Shown here: positions 8,671 to 16,952 of the stretch, in pieces
Position numbering within the stretch: the first letter of the stretch is position 1
Layout: each line of letters opens with the position of its first letter
Assembly (NCBI RefSeq): GCF_001997345.1
Contig: NZ_CP019606.1
Location: 3,472,001 to 3,536,000, forward strand
Reading direction: 5' to 3'
Length of the DNA: 64,000 nt
Source of the DNA: Tessaracoccus aquimaris
GTDB taxonomy: Bacteria; Actinomycetota; Actinomycetes; Propionibacteriales; Propionibacteriaceae
Translations under genes and position numbers: made by a program
Notes under the pieces: model-generated
Database searches by the model: none
What the model saw: only the letters and a program-made list of their open reading frames with translations
Told to the model about the DNA's origin: nothing

Positions 8671-9405
8671 ATGCTCGGCACGACGTTCGGGCGGTCACAG
8701 GACTGGCCGCTGCGCGACCTCATCGGCTACTCCGATGAGTTCGACGCCGTCATCGCGCTCGAGGCCTACCGGTGCGGCGTCTTCCCGATGCCGCTGAACT
8801 CGCGCGAGATGGGCTGGTGGTCGCCCATGCAGCGCGGCCTGCTCCCGGTGCACGGCCTGCGGGTCACCCGTTCACTCGGCAAGACCGTCAAGCGCTACAC
8901 CACGACCACCGATACCGCCTTCGACGACGTGCTGACCCGCTGCGCCGACCCGACACGCGAGGGATCCTGGATCGACGCGCGCATCGCGTCCGCCTACCGG
9001 CGGCTCGCCGACACCGGCTGGGCGCACAGCGTCGAGGTGTGGAACGTCGACGGCGACCTGGTCGGAGGGCTCTACGGAGTGCAGGTCGGAGGCCTCTTCG
9101 CCGGCGAGTCGATGTTCCACGACCCCGACCTCGGGCGCGACGCGTCAAAGGCCGCCCTGCTGCGCCTCGTCCTTGAACTCGACGCGTCGGGCGTCACCCT
9201 CCTCGACGTGCAGTGGTTGACGGAGCACCTGGGGAGCCTCGGCGCGTACGAGGTGCCCCGCGAGCAGTACCTGCGGCGACTCTCTGTGGTGTCCGGCCTG
9301 CCCACCCGGCCGTGGATCGAACGGCCGCCGATGTCGGGAGCGGAGGTGCTGAGCGCCTGGCGGGGAATGCGCGACCGGCACTCGCTCGCCGGACGACTCG
9401 GATGA
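8671..9405 (+). CDS. aat: leucyl/phenylalanyl-tRNA-protein transferase
   Basis: This enzyme transfers Leu or Phe from aminoacyl-tRNA to proteins with N-terminal Arg or Lys, marking them for ClpS/ClpAP degradation (N-degron pathway). Family blocks visible are YRCGVFPMPL, WWSPMQRGLLP, REGSWIDARIASAYRRLADTG, AHSVEVWNVDGDLVGGLYGV, FAGESMFH and DVQWLTEHLGSLGAYEVPR. The normal N-terminal region starts around SDEFDAVIALEAYRCG. I chose the ATG at 8671, with GGGAGA just before it; upstream in-frame codons would add an unconserved stretch. The length of 244 aa is normal. Confidence 0.93.
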   Translation: MLGTTFGRSQDWPLRDLIGYSDEFDAVIALEAYRCGVFPMPLNSREMGWWSPMQRGLLPVHGLRVTRSLGKTVKRYTTTTDTAFDDVLTRCADPTREGSWIDARIASAYRRLADTGWAHSVEVWNVDGDLVGGLYGVQVGGLFAGESMFHDPDLGRDASKAALLRLVLELDASGVTLLDVQWLTEHLGSLGAYEVPREQYLRRLSVVSGLPTRPWIERPPMSGAEVLSAWRGMRDRHSLAGRLG

Positions 9406-9455
9406 AGCCCCGTGCCGGGCATGGGCGCGGTGTAGCGTGACGCGCAGGAGGACCC

Positions 9456-10319
9456 ATGCCAGAGATGCCTGAGGTGGCCGCCCTCGCCGAGAACCTCGAC
9501 GAGCGACTGCGCGGCGCGACCATCGCGTCGGGACACCTGGTGTCGTTCTCGGCGCTGAAGACCTTCCAGATCCCCCTCGACGCGCTCGCCGGGCTCGAGA
9601 TCGACGGCGTCACCAGGCACGGCAAGTTCATCGACATCGACGCGCAGGGCGTCCACCTCATCTTCCACCTGGCCCGCGCGGGCTGGGTGACCTGGCACGA
9701 GGTCGCACCCAAGGTTCCCGCCCGACCGGGCAAGTCGGGGCTCGCGATGAGAATCGTGCTCGACGACGACTCCGGGTTCAGCCTCACGGAGGCAGGCACC
9801 CAGAAGCACCTCGCGATCTACGTGGTAGCCGATCCGTCAGAGGTGCCGGGCATCGCGGCGCTCGGACCCGATCCGATGGCCGCAGACTTCACCGTCGAGG
9901 ACTTCGCGAAGGTGCTCAAGGCGGCGGGACGCTCGCAGTTGAAGGGCGTGCTCCGCGACCAGAAGCGGCTCGCGGGGATCGGTAACGCCTACTCAGACGA
10001 GATCCTGCACGCCGCGCGGCTGAGCCCGTTCAAGCCGGCAGACAGCCTCGACGACGCGGGGGTCGCCGACCTGTTCGCCCGGCTGCGCGAGGTGCTCGGC
10101 CAGGCGATGGCGTCGACGTCGGGCGTGCCGCTCGACAAGCTGAAGGACGCCCAGCGCTCAGGGATGCGCGTGCACGGGCGGGCGGGGGAGGCGTGCGACG
10201 TGTGCGGCAGCACCATCGCCGAGGTGTCGTTCGCCGACTCGTCGCTGCAGTACTGCCCCGGCTGCCAGACCGGCGGCAAGCCGCTCGCCGACCGCCGGAT
10301 GTCGAAGCTCCTGAAGTAG
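9456..10319 (+). CDS. Fpg/Nei family DNA glycosylase
   Basis: This is a base-excision repair enzyme (287 aa) that removes oxidised bases and nicks at the abasic site. The N-terminus MPEMPEVAAL supplies the catalytic proline after Met removal and the following Glu. GVTRHGKFIDI and LIFHLARAGW match the beta-sandwich domain. The H2TH region contains LKGVLRDQKRLAGIGNAYSDEILHAARLSP. The zinc finger is intact: CDVCG and CPGCQ, with four cysteines. Start supported by AGGAGG at 9447. Fpg (8-oxoguanine) cannot be separated from Nei-like (oxidised pyrimidine) with certainty. Confidence 0.92.
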   Translation: MPEMPEVAALAENLDERLRGATIASGHLVSFSALKTFQIPLDALAGLEIDGVTRHGKFIDIDAQGVHLIFHLARAGWVTWHEVAPKVPARPGKSGLAMRIVLDDDSGFSLTEAGTQKHLAIYVVADPSEVPGIAALGPDPMAADFTVEDFAKVLKAAGRSQLKGVLRDQKRLAGIGNAYSDEILHAARLSPFKPADSLDDAGVADLFARLREVLGQAMASTSGVPLDKLKDAQRSGMRVHGRAGEACDVCGSTIAEVSFADSSLQYCPGCQTGGKPLADRRMSKLLK

Positions 10320-10398
10320 CCAGCCGACGCCAACCCGCGCCACGTCCGCCATGTACATGTCCCGTCCGATCCCCGGGCCCTGCGGTTGGTGCGGGCGT

Positions 10399-10476
10399 TG
10401 AGCAGCATTTCGTGTTCGATGCCCGCGGCGCACGCGTTGAACGTTCACATCCGAGGCGAGTCGTCGATACTGCTCA
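10399..10476. repeat. 78-bp inverted-repeat element, degenerate copy
   Basis: TGAGCAG at the left end and CTGCTCA at the right end are 78 bases apart, the same span as in the element at 12622-12699. At the same offset both carry TG-T/G-TCGATG-C/G-CCG. The interior has otherwise diverged. It fills much of the 231-base gap before the GH13 gene. Confidence 0.6.
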
Positions 10477-10550
10477 GCGGCGGGGCCAACCCGCCCACGA
10501 CAGACCGGCCACGACGAGGGACAAGCGTCGCCGACGGCTAGGCTCGACGC

Positions 10551-11729
10551 ATGCTTGAGCACGACATCTGGTGGCAGGTCTACCCGCTCGGCGCCGTCGG
10601 GGCGCCCATCCGCGGGGAGGTCGGCGAGCCGTCGCACCGGCTGAGGCGCCTGGAGCCGTGGCTGGACTATGTGGTCGAACTCGGCTGTAACGGCCTCCTC
10701 CTCAACCCGATCTTCGCGTCGGTCAGCCACGGCTACGACACCCTCGACCACTACCGCGTCGACCCGCGACTCGGCGACGACTCCGACCTCGACCACCTGA
10801 TCGGCGAGTGCAAGGCGCGAGGCCTCAACGTCGTCCTCGACGGCGTGTTCAACCACGTCTCCCGCTCGCACCCGTTCGTCACGGAGCGCCCCGACCTGAT
10901 CGCCTGGGACGGCGACGAGCCGCGGGCCTGGGAGGGCCACGGCGACCTGGTCGAACTCGACCACTCCAACCCGGCCGTCGCCGACCTCACCGTCGACGTG
11001 ATGTGCCACTGGCTGCGCCGGGGCATCTCAGGCTGGCGGCTCGACGTCGCCTACGCCGTGCCGACCGCGTTCTGGCGCGACGTGGCGGCAAGGGTGCGCG
11101 CGGAGTTCCCCGACGTCATCTTCATCGGCGAGGTGATCCACGGCGACTACGTCGGCTTCATCGAGGAGTCGACGCTGACGACGCTGACGCAGTACGAACT
11201 GTGGAAGGCGATCTGGTCCGCGCTCAAGGACACCAACCTCTGGGAACTCGCCCACGCCATCGACAGGCACGCCGAGTTCTGCAGCCACTTCATCCCGCAG
11301 ACCTTCGTCGGCAACCACGACGTGACGCGCATCGCGACGCTCGTGGGCCCCCGGCTCGCGCCGGTGGCCGCGGCGATACTGATGTCGCTGCCCGGCGCCC
11401 CGAGCGTCTACTACGGCGACGAACAGGGCTTCACCGGCACCAAGCGCGAGCAGTTCGCGGGCGACGACGAGGTGCGGCCCGCGCTGCCCGACTCTCCCGC
11501 CGACCTCAGCCCGCTCGGTGAGGGCATCCACCGGGAGTACCAGAACCTGATCGGCTTCCGGCGCAGGCACCCATGGCTGTCGACGGCGACCGTCGAGGTC
11601 ACGTCGAAGTCCAATGAGGCGCTGACCTACCGGTGCACCTCCGGGCAGCGATGGTGCGACGTGCGCGTCGACCTTGAGCGCGCCTCGGTCAGCCTGATCG
11701 CCGATGACGAGGCCATCGACGTCGGCTGA
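10551..11729 (+). CDS. GH13 alpha-amylase family glycosidase
   Basis: This is a cytoplasmic (no signal peptide) alpha-glucan or alpha-glucoside enzyme of 392 aa. The four GH13 regions are present: LDGVFNHVS (region I), GWRLDVAYAV (region II, nucleophile Asp), FIGEVIH (region III, acid/base Glu) and FVGNHDVTRI (region IV, transition-state Asp). It is short for the family, with only a small beta domain at the C-terminus. The exact substrate (maltodextrin, trehalose or another glucoside) cannot be read from the sequence. The DUF1206 gene follows 30 bases later. Confidence 0.88.
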   Translation: MLEHDIWWQVYPLGAVGAPIRGEVGEPSHRLRRLEPWLDYVVELGCNGLLLNPIFASVSHGYDTLDHYRVDPRLGDDSDLDHLIGECKARGLNVVLDGVFNHVSRSHPFVTERPDLIAWDGDEPRAWEGHGDLVELDHSNPAVADLTVDVMCHWLRRGISGWRLDVAYAVPTAFWRDVAARVRAEFPDVIFIGEVIHGDYVGFIEESTLTTLTQYELWKAIWSALKDTNLWELAHAIDRHAEFCSHFIPQTFVGNHDVTRIATLVGPRLAPVAAAILMSLPGAPSVYYGDEQGFTGTKREQFAGDDEVRPALPDSPADLSPLGEGIHREYQNLIGFRRRHPWLSTATVEVTSKSNEALTYRCTSGQRWCDVRVDLERASVSLIADDEAIDVG

Positions 11730-11759
11730 CTGGAGCGGAGGGCGCCGCGATTTCCTAGC

Positions 11760-12566
11760 ATGGGTGCCATGGCAGAGATTCGAGACGTGGAGGGAAAGGC
11801 CGAGCGGCTCAAGGAGAACCCGGTGGTGGCGCGGCTGGCGTCGGCTGGTCACGTCGTCAACGGCATCGTGCACCTGCTGATCGGTGGCATCGCCATCGGT
11901 GTGGCCGCGGGTGCGGGAGGCTCGGCGGACAACTCCGGTGCGATGCAGGCCATCCGGTCGACCCCGCTCGGCGCCGTTGCGCTGTGGGTCGGGGCGGTCG
12001 CGCTCTTCGCCTTGGCGCTCTACTGCGTGCTGGTCGCCGTCGCCGAGGCACGCAGCGACGCCAAGAAGGCCGCCAAGGAGGCGGCAAAGGGCATCGGGCA
12101 CGCGGCGGTCGGGTTCGTCGCTCTCACGTACGCGCTGGGTGGCTCCTCCGACTCGGATGAGAGCAGCCAGGGGCTGAGCGCGACCCTGCTCGGCTCGACG
12201 TGGGGAGCGGTGTTGCTGTTCCTGGTCGGGGCGACCGTCCTCGCCGTCGGCATCGGCATGATCGTCGGCGGCATCCGGCAGACGTTCATGGAGGAGATCG
12301 ACCTGAAGGGCAGCGCCAGGAAGGTGTTCGCCCGGATCGGAACCGTCGGCTACGTCGCCAAGGGTGTCGCGATCGGCATCGTCGGAGTGCTGTTCATCGT
12401 CGCGGTGCTGCGACGCAACCCCGACGAGGCGGGAGGCATCGACGAGGCGCTGAAGTCGCTGGTCGGGCTGCCGTTCGGCGCCGTCCTGCTGGTCCTCGTC
12501 GGCGTCGGGCTGATGCTCTACGGCATCTTCTGCTTCGCCCGCGCCAGGACGCTTGCCCGCGGCTGA
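11760..12566 (+). CDS. DUF1206 integral membrane protein
   Basis: This is a 268-aa protein with about six membrane helices arranged as three repeats of a two-helix unit, typical of DUF1206, whose function is unknown. Each repeat starts with a motif like ASAGHVVNGIVHLLIGG, GIGHAAVGFVALTYALGG or GTVGYVAKGVAIGIVGVLF. A charged linker (AEARSDAKKAAKEAAK) follows the second helix. The start could be 11760 or the ATG at 11769; the purine-rich GGAGCGGAGG lies 18 or more bases upstream of either, so the choice is uncertain. Confidence 0.85.
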   Translation: MGAMAEIRDVEGKAERLKENPVVARLASAGHVVNGIVHLLIGGIAIGVAAGAGGSADNSGAMQAIRSTPLGAVALWVGAVALFALALYCVLVAVAEARSDAKKAAKEAAKGIGHAAVGFVALTYALGGSSDSDESSQGLSATLLGSTWGAVLLFLVGATVLAVGIGMIVGGIRQTFMEEIDLKGSARKVFARIGTVGYVAKGVAIGIVGVLFIVAVLRRNPDEAGGIDEALKSLVGLPFGAVLLVLVGVGLMLYGIFCFARARTLARG

Positions 12567-12616
12567 CCCTCGACGGATCGGCTCAGCGCGTGGCGATCAC
12601 GCCGCTGGCTGGGTTA

Positions 12617-12704
12617 GGCGTTGAGCAGTAGTCACTGGTCGATGGCCGACACGCCGAGGGCACACGTCGAATCGGCCATCGAACCCGCACTACTGCTCAA
12701 CGCC
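12617..12704. repeat. 88-bp long inverted repeat, 16-bp perfect ends
   Basis: GGCGTTGAGCAGTAGT at 12617-12632 is matched exactly by its reverse complement at 12689-12704. Inside, GGTCGATGGCCGA and TCGGCCATCGAACC pair again with one extra base, so the whole element can fold into one long hairpin. It has the size and end structure of a miniature inverted-repeat element. It lies between the DUF1206 gene and the terminator of the ESX genes. Confidence 0.8.
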
Positions 12705-12736
12705 AGACCCGAACGCCCACCACGAGGGGACGCAAA

Positions 12737-12765
12737 AGTGGGGCCCGGCTCGGCCGGACCCCACT
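12737..12765 (-). terminator. rho-independent terminator of the esx genes
   Basis: A 13-bp stem AGTGGGGCCCGGC / GCCGGACCCCACT with loop TCG contains a single non-Watson-Crick position, which becomes a G-U pair in minus-strand RNA. On that strand it is followed directly by TTTT. It lies 17 bases past the EsxA-type stop. Confidence 0.85.
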
Positions 12766-12781
12766 CGTGTGCGTCAGTAAC

Positions 12782-13072
12782 TCAGGCCCAGATGCCCGCG
12801 TTGCGGGACTCGGTCGAGTTGTAGCCGTCGGCGATGTTGCCGAGGAGCACCGGCATGCGCTGCACGATGTCCTGCTGCTTGGCGGCCGACGCGTCCCAGG
12901 AACGCTGAACCTCGACGTAGGCGTTACGGGCGTTGTCTTCCCAGGCGCCGAGCGAGGTCGAAAGCTCGCCCTTCAGGTCCTCGAGAAGGCTGGTCAGCTC
13001 CTTGTGGGCAGCCGACAGGTTGCCGATGCCTTCCTGAAGGCCGGCAACGGAATACTGCGTGGAATCGCTCAT
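12782..13072 (-). CDS. WXG100 family ESAT-6-like protein
   Basis: This is a 96-aa helical-hairpin protein, probably one half of a heterodimer exported by the ESX system. The turn reads LGAWEDNA, with W44-E45-D46 where most family members have W-x-G. The second helix has YVEVQRSWD, the usual Y...Q..W spacing. There is no signal peptide, as expected. It is the last gene after eccB and the EsxB-type gene, 31 bases downstream of the latter, and ends at a clear terminator. The missing Gly is the only oddity. Confidence 0.88.
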   Translation of the reverse strand: MSDSTQYSVAGLQEGIGNLSAAHKELTSLLEDLKGELSTSLGAWEDNARNAYVEVQRSWDASAAKQQDIVQRMPVLLGNIADGYNSTESRNAGIWA

Positions 13073-13103
13073 TGGTATCTCCTATCGAATCTTGTTGATT
13101 GGA

Positions 13104-13412
13104 TCAGCCGATGAGGCCGGCGATCTGGTTAGCGGTGGCCTGGTTCTCTTCCTCACGCGAGCCGTACTCGCGGAGCGTCTCGACCAGGGACGTGTGGATC
13201 TTGTCCAGGCCCTGCTTCACCTTCTCGAACTCGGTGTCGAACTGCTGGTAGCCCTGCTGGAACGCGGTCGATGCGTTGCCGTGCCAGCGCGACGCGAGGT
13301 CGGTCATCTGGCCCTGGAGGCGAGTCTGCAGCTGGTGGATCTGCTGGTGCTTGGTCTCGATCTGCTGCGTGGCCTTCTGCATTGCAGCGCGGTCAACGGA
13401 CTTCTCCGCCAT
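13104..13412 (-). CDS. WXG100 family CFP-10-like protein
   Basis: This is a 102-aa protein with the canonical W43-H44-G45 turn between two long amphipathic helices (ATQQIETKHQQIHQLQ and FDTEFEKVKQGLDKIH). It probably pairs with the neighbouring ESAT-6-like protein for export by EccC. In CFP-10-type partners a C-terminal YxxxD/E motif after the helix is the secretion signal. Here YGSREE fits that pattern (Y, then E four residues on). The RBS GAAGGGAATGAACC precedes the ATG. It lies 175 bases downstream of eccB on the same strand. Confidence 0.9.
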   Translation of the reverse strand: MAEKSVDRAAMQKATQQIETKHQQIHQLQTRLQGQMTDLASRWHGNASTAFQQGYQQFDTEFEKVKQGLDKIHTSLVETLREYGSREEENQATANQIAGLIG

Positions 13413-13587
13413 GGTTCATTCCCTTCGACGTTGAGCCCGGGAGGACTCAGTGGTAGCAACTTCGAGGTCAACTCAGGCTGCTTGCTGTCGAGCAAGACAC
13501 TATGCGTCGTCAGGGTCAGTTCCGACGGCCTCCGGCGTAAACAAGTAGCAATACCTAGTCGGCCCGGGCAAGCCACGCGGCCCCTAC

Positions 13588-14967
13588 TTACCTGATCGGC
13601 ACGATCATGTCGCGGGAGAGCTTGCTTCCCTCCGAGAGACCCGGAGGCAACAGGTTCACGAGCCCCCCGGGGACGGGCATCGGGGTCACGTCGCCGTAGC
13701 CGAGCGCGGTGCGATCCTTCATGGTCGGGATGAAGTACGCCTTACCGTCGAGCAGCAGCGTCGCAGAGCCGGGTGCCTCGTCCGCGTCTGCGTTGCTCAG
13801 CAGCGCCCCGCTCAGGGCGGGCAGCATCACCCGGTCGATGTAGCGGCCGAGGGGGGCGGGCGCGTTGGAGGGGATGTCGTTGGTCTCGCCGCCGATGTCG
13901 AGCGCGATCCGACCCGGCGCGTCCTTCTGGAACGTGGCGCACACCTGGACCTTCTCCGACGAGAACGACGCGGGCGGCGTCGGCTGGTCGAGCGGGATGC
14001 CGTCCTGGGTGAACGTGGGGATGTCGGCGTTCAGTCGCCTGGTCACCTGCACGTCGTCGAGCTTGGTGGGCTCGGCTGTGTCGCCGTACTCCTGCTGAAT
14101 CGCCTTCATCTCCAGGTACGAGATGCGCGACAGGCCGCCGGTGAGTTGGATGTAGTAGCGGTCGCGGTCCCCGTCGTCGACGTAGGCCATCTTGCCGACC
14201 GACATGTTCTCGCTTCCCGCCGACCCGTAGCCCTCGACGGGGCGGGGGTTGATGGGGACGCCGCCCGGCAGCGAGGCGATCCACCCATCGCCAGGGGTGA
14301 TTACCGGAAGATTGCCGATCAGGCTCGACTGCTGGCCTGGCCTCGCGTACAACTGGTGCGTCTGGCCGCCGTAGACGAGGTAGTCGGTGCCGTTGGAGTG
14401 CCGGGCGACGACGGCGATGTCGTCGCGCGCGGGCGTCGATGAGCCAAACTCGAGCGTCAGGTACGGCTGGTCGTGCCCGTTGAGGGGCACCGAGCACAGC
14501 CGGATGGGGTAGTTGGCGAGGTCCTTCGACGACGGCAACTGCCGCGGCGACCCTGGGATGCCCATGGTGCCCTGCTGAACCTGCCCGCGCAGCGCCTCGG
14601 TCTTGACCTCGATGACCCGCGGCTGCCCCTTCGGGTCGGCCCCGGCAGCGAGCAGCCGCGCCGACGCGACGTCGGCCATCGGGTACAGCTTGTCCTCGGT
14701 GTAGACGAACAGCGCGCCCGACTGCGGGTCGGACAAGATGACGTCCTGCTCGTTCTTCCAGGAGTCGTTCGCGGTGCCGCCGCCCAACAGGCCAAGCAGG
14801 GTCGTGCCCGCAAGAAGCACCACACCGAGCAGCACAGAGACGAAGGTCGCGGTGCCGACGCGGCGCAGCGGGGGAGTCGGGTCGTCCGGGTCACGGTCGA
14901 CGAAGGCGGCGATCATCCGCCTCGACGTGAAGGACTGCGCCTTCAGGAGGTCCTTGCGGGTCGCCAT
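13588..14967 (-). CDS. eccB: ESX type VII secretion protein EccB
   Basis: This is a core membrane-complex subunit of the ESX machine (459 aa). The N-terminus MATRKDLLKAQSFTSRRMIAAFV is the EccB hallmark. It is followed by one membrane helix (about residues 38-62, TATFVSVLLGVVLLAGTTLLGLLGG) and a large extracytoplasmic domain of repeated R-domains with two cysteines (RLCSVP and VQVCATF) placed as in other EccB proteins. It is divergent from eccE with 135 bases between them, a likely control region. It is probably co-transcribed with the two downstream WXG100 genes. Confidence 0.93.
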   Translation of the reverse strand: MATRKDLLKAQSFTSRRMIAAFVDRDPDDPTPPLRRVGTATFVSVLLGVVLLAGTTLLGLLGGGTANDSWKNEQDVILSDPQSGALFVYTEDKLYPMADVASARLLAAGADPKGQPRVIEVKTEALRGQVQQGTMGIPGSPRQLPSSKDLANYPIRLCSVPLNGHDQPYLTLEFGSSTPARDDIAVVARHSNGTDYLVYGGQTHQLYARPGQQSSLIGNLPVITPGDGWIASLPGGVPINPRPVEGYGSAGSENMSVGKMAYVDDGDRDRYYIQLTGGLSRISYLEMKAIQQEYGDTAEPTKLDDVQVTRRLNADIPTFTQDGIPLDQPTPPASFSSEKVQVCATFQKDAPGRIALDIGGETNDIPSNAPAPLGRYIDRVMLPALSGALLSNADADEAPGSATLLLDGKAYFIPTMKDRTALGYGDVTPMPVPGGLVNLLPPGLSEGSKLSRDMIVPIR

Positions 14968-15102
14968 GGCAGTCCTCCGTCGGGTGTCGGTGCAGCGCGG
15001 TCGTCGGCAACCTTATCCCGGTGACGGTGCCACGAAGGAGTTCAGAGGCCCGGCAGTGCGCAGCACAGGCCATAGAGTAGGCGGCGGCCGGAAGGAGGAC
15101 CC

Positions 15103-16281
15103 ATGCTGCGCAAGACCCCGCCCCCACGTTCGACGCTGCAACGGCGGACGAGGTCGACCCGATACATCGGGATGGTCGTCGCATGGCAGGTCGTCCTCGT
15201 GGTGATCGTCCCCCTCGTGCTGCTGCGGCAGCCGTGGTCGATCGGGGTCGCTGCGGCCCTGCTGCTTGTCGCCATCCTGCTCACGGTCCCGGTCAACGGC
15301 CGCACCCTCGGCGCGACCCTGCGGATCCGCCGCCGCTTCCGGGCGCGGGCCAGGCACCGCGTGCAGCGGCCCGACGTGGCTCCCGGCCTCGTGCCGCTCG
15401 CCCAGTGGGTGCCGAAGCTCGAACTGACGCAGATCAAGGACGCCCACGACGGCGAGATCGGCGTCGTCGCCGACGGCGACTCGTGGTGCGGGCTGCTCGA
15501 GGTCACCAGCGACAACTCCCTGTTCACCGACCGTGGCGCCAAGCTCGACCTCGCGATCCTCGGCTCCCTGACCCGCCAGGACGACGTCGTCTTCGCGGGC
15601 ATCCAGGTCGTCACGTACACCGTCCCCGGCCCCGCCGCGGCGATGCTGCCAGCGACCTCGCCCGCCATCCAGGCCTACCGCGAGGTAGCGGGCAACGCCA
15701 CCCCGCCCGCCATCCGGCGCACCTGGATCGCGCTGCGCCTCGACCCGAGGCTGTGCCTGGAGGCGGTCGACCGCCGCGGCTCCGGCCAGGTCGGCGTGTT
15801 CGCGACGCTGCGCTTCGGCCTGCACCGCGCCCAAGCCACCCTCAAGCGGCACGGCATGCCGACCGAACCGCTCGACCCGATCGGCATCGCCGACGTGCTG
15901 GCCCTCACCACCGGCGCCGCCGACGTCTACGACGGAGAACGCAGCAGCGAGGGCTGGGAGCAGTGGACCTGCGACTCCCTGACCCACCGCACGCGCGGCC
16001 TGCACGGCTTCGGCGAGGCCCCCAGCGCCCTCTACCAGGGGCTGCTGGACGTCGCGACTCAGACCCCCGCCATGTTCTGCGTCACGTCGCTGACGGTCGC
16101 GCCTGGTGAGCCGCCCAGGGGTGCGATGCGACTCGTCAGCCCCAACCCCGAGCAGGCCGTGACGGCGGACGAGTTCGTGCTCGCCGCCGTTCCGCGCGAC
16201 CTGCGGATCGGCCCGCTCGGCGGAAACCAGGTGCCTGGACTGCTGGCGACCATCCCGCTCGGAAGGCAGATCGACCAGTGA
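15103..16281 (+). CDS. eccE: ESX type VII secretion protein EccE
   Basis: This is a peripheral core subunit of the ESX membrane complex (392 aa). Two membrane helices lie near the N-terminus (MVVAWQVVLVVIVPLVLL and GVAAALLLVAILLTVPV). A Arg-rich stretch and the EccE cytoplasmic domain follow, with motifs such as GEIGVVADGDSWCGLLEV and TWIALRLDPRLCLEAVDRRG. The start ATG has GGAAGGAGGACCC just upstream. It overlaps the next gene by ATGA. No strong alternative identity is seen. Confidence 0.88.
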   Translation: MLRKTPPPRSTLQRRTRSTRYIGMVVAWQVVLVVIVPLVLLRQPWSIGVAAALLLVAILLTVPVNGRTLGATLRIRRRFRARARHRVQRPDVAPGLVPLAQWVPKLELTQIKDAHDGEIGVVADGDSWCGLLEVTSDNSLFTDRGAKLDLAILGSLTRQDDVVFAGIQVVTYTVPGPAAAMLPATSPAIQAYREVAGNATPPAIRRTWIALRLDPRLCLEAVDRRGSGQVGVFATLRFGLHRAQATLKRHGMPTEPLDPIGIADVLALTTGAADVYDGERSSEGWEQWTCDSLTHRTRGLHGFGEAPSALYQGLLDVATQTPAMFCVTSLTVAPGEPPRGAMRLVSPNPEQAVTADEFVLAAVPRDLRIGPLGGNQVPGLLATIPLGRQIDQ

Positions 16282-16934
16282 GCGAGATCACGTTCCAGGC
16301 GCTCGCCCCCGGCTCCGACACCGACACGAGCGAGGTGCGCACCGGCCCCTCCGGGCTCGTCGTCGGCATCGGGCAGGCCGGCCCCGTCACGCTCCGCCTG
16401 TTCCGGCTCCAGCCGACCCGGATCTTCATGTCCACGCCCGAGTACGTCACCTGGCTGCTCGCGTTCCGGGCGATGTGCCTGGGCGCGCACCTCTCGGTGA
16501 TCATCGAGGACCACCGCAAGTGGCTCTCCCTGGCCGACACCGTCCGCGCCTGCGGAGGCACCATCGATCTGCTCCGCGGGCCGGAGAACCTGCCCGGGCA
16601 GGGAAGGCCGTACCGCCCCAGCCTCGTCATCGACGGGATGGGGGCCGTCTCGGCGTCCGACCGGCTCGGCGCCTGGCAGTCGCACGTCACGCTCGGGAAT
16701 CCGGACGAGGGCCGCGCAGTCAGCGACCTGCGAGCCGCGGAGGTCGCACTGATCGCGCCGCTCTCCGGTCGTGGGGCCGAGCATCTTCGGCGCGCCTACG
16801 CGCTGTCGAGCGGCCAGGTGAAGGCGGTCACGGACCTCGACGAGACCGAGGTCGTGATGGCGAGCGTGCGGCGCATGACGCGCGTCCAGGTCGCCCCCTC
16901 GCCCACCGAGCACCGCCTCCTGTTCGGCGGCTGA
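16278..16934 (+). CDS. unrecognised protein coupled to eccE
   Basis: I do not recognise this 218-aa product. It overlaps eccE by ATGA and is the second gene of that two-gene unit inside the ESX locus, so a role in type VII secretion is likely. There is no signal peptide or membrane helix. The pattern of hydrophobic strands (SGLVVGIGQAGPVTLRLF, LGAHLSVIIEDHRKW, YRPSLVIDGMG, EVALIAPLSGRGAEHLRRAY) resembles a RecA-like or FtsK-like ATPase fold. However, the glycine loop GIGQAGPVT lacks the Walker lysine. It could be a degenerate, non-hydrolysing relative of the EccC ATPase domains. That is inference only. Confidence 0.8.
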   Translation: MSEITFQALAPGSDTDTSEVRTGPSGLVVGIGQAGPVTLRLFRLQPTRIFMSTPEYVTWLLAFRAMCLGAHLSVIIEDHRKWLSLADTVRACGGTIDLLRGPENLPGQGRPYRPSLVIDGMGAVSASDRLGAWQSHVTLGNPDEGRAVSDLRAAEVALIAPLSGRGAEHLRRAYALSSGQVKAVTDLDETEVVMASVRRMTRVQVAPSPTEHRLLFGG

Positions 16935-16952
16935 CCGGCCGGGCGGCCCGGC

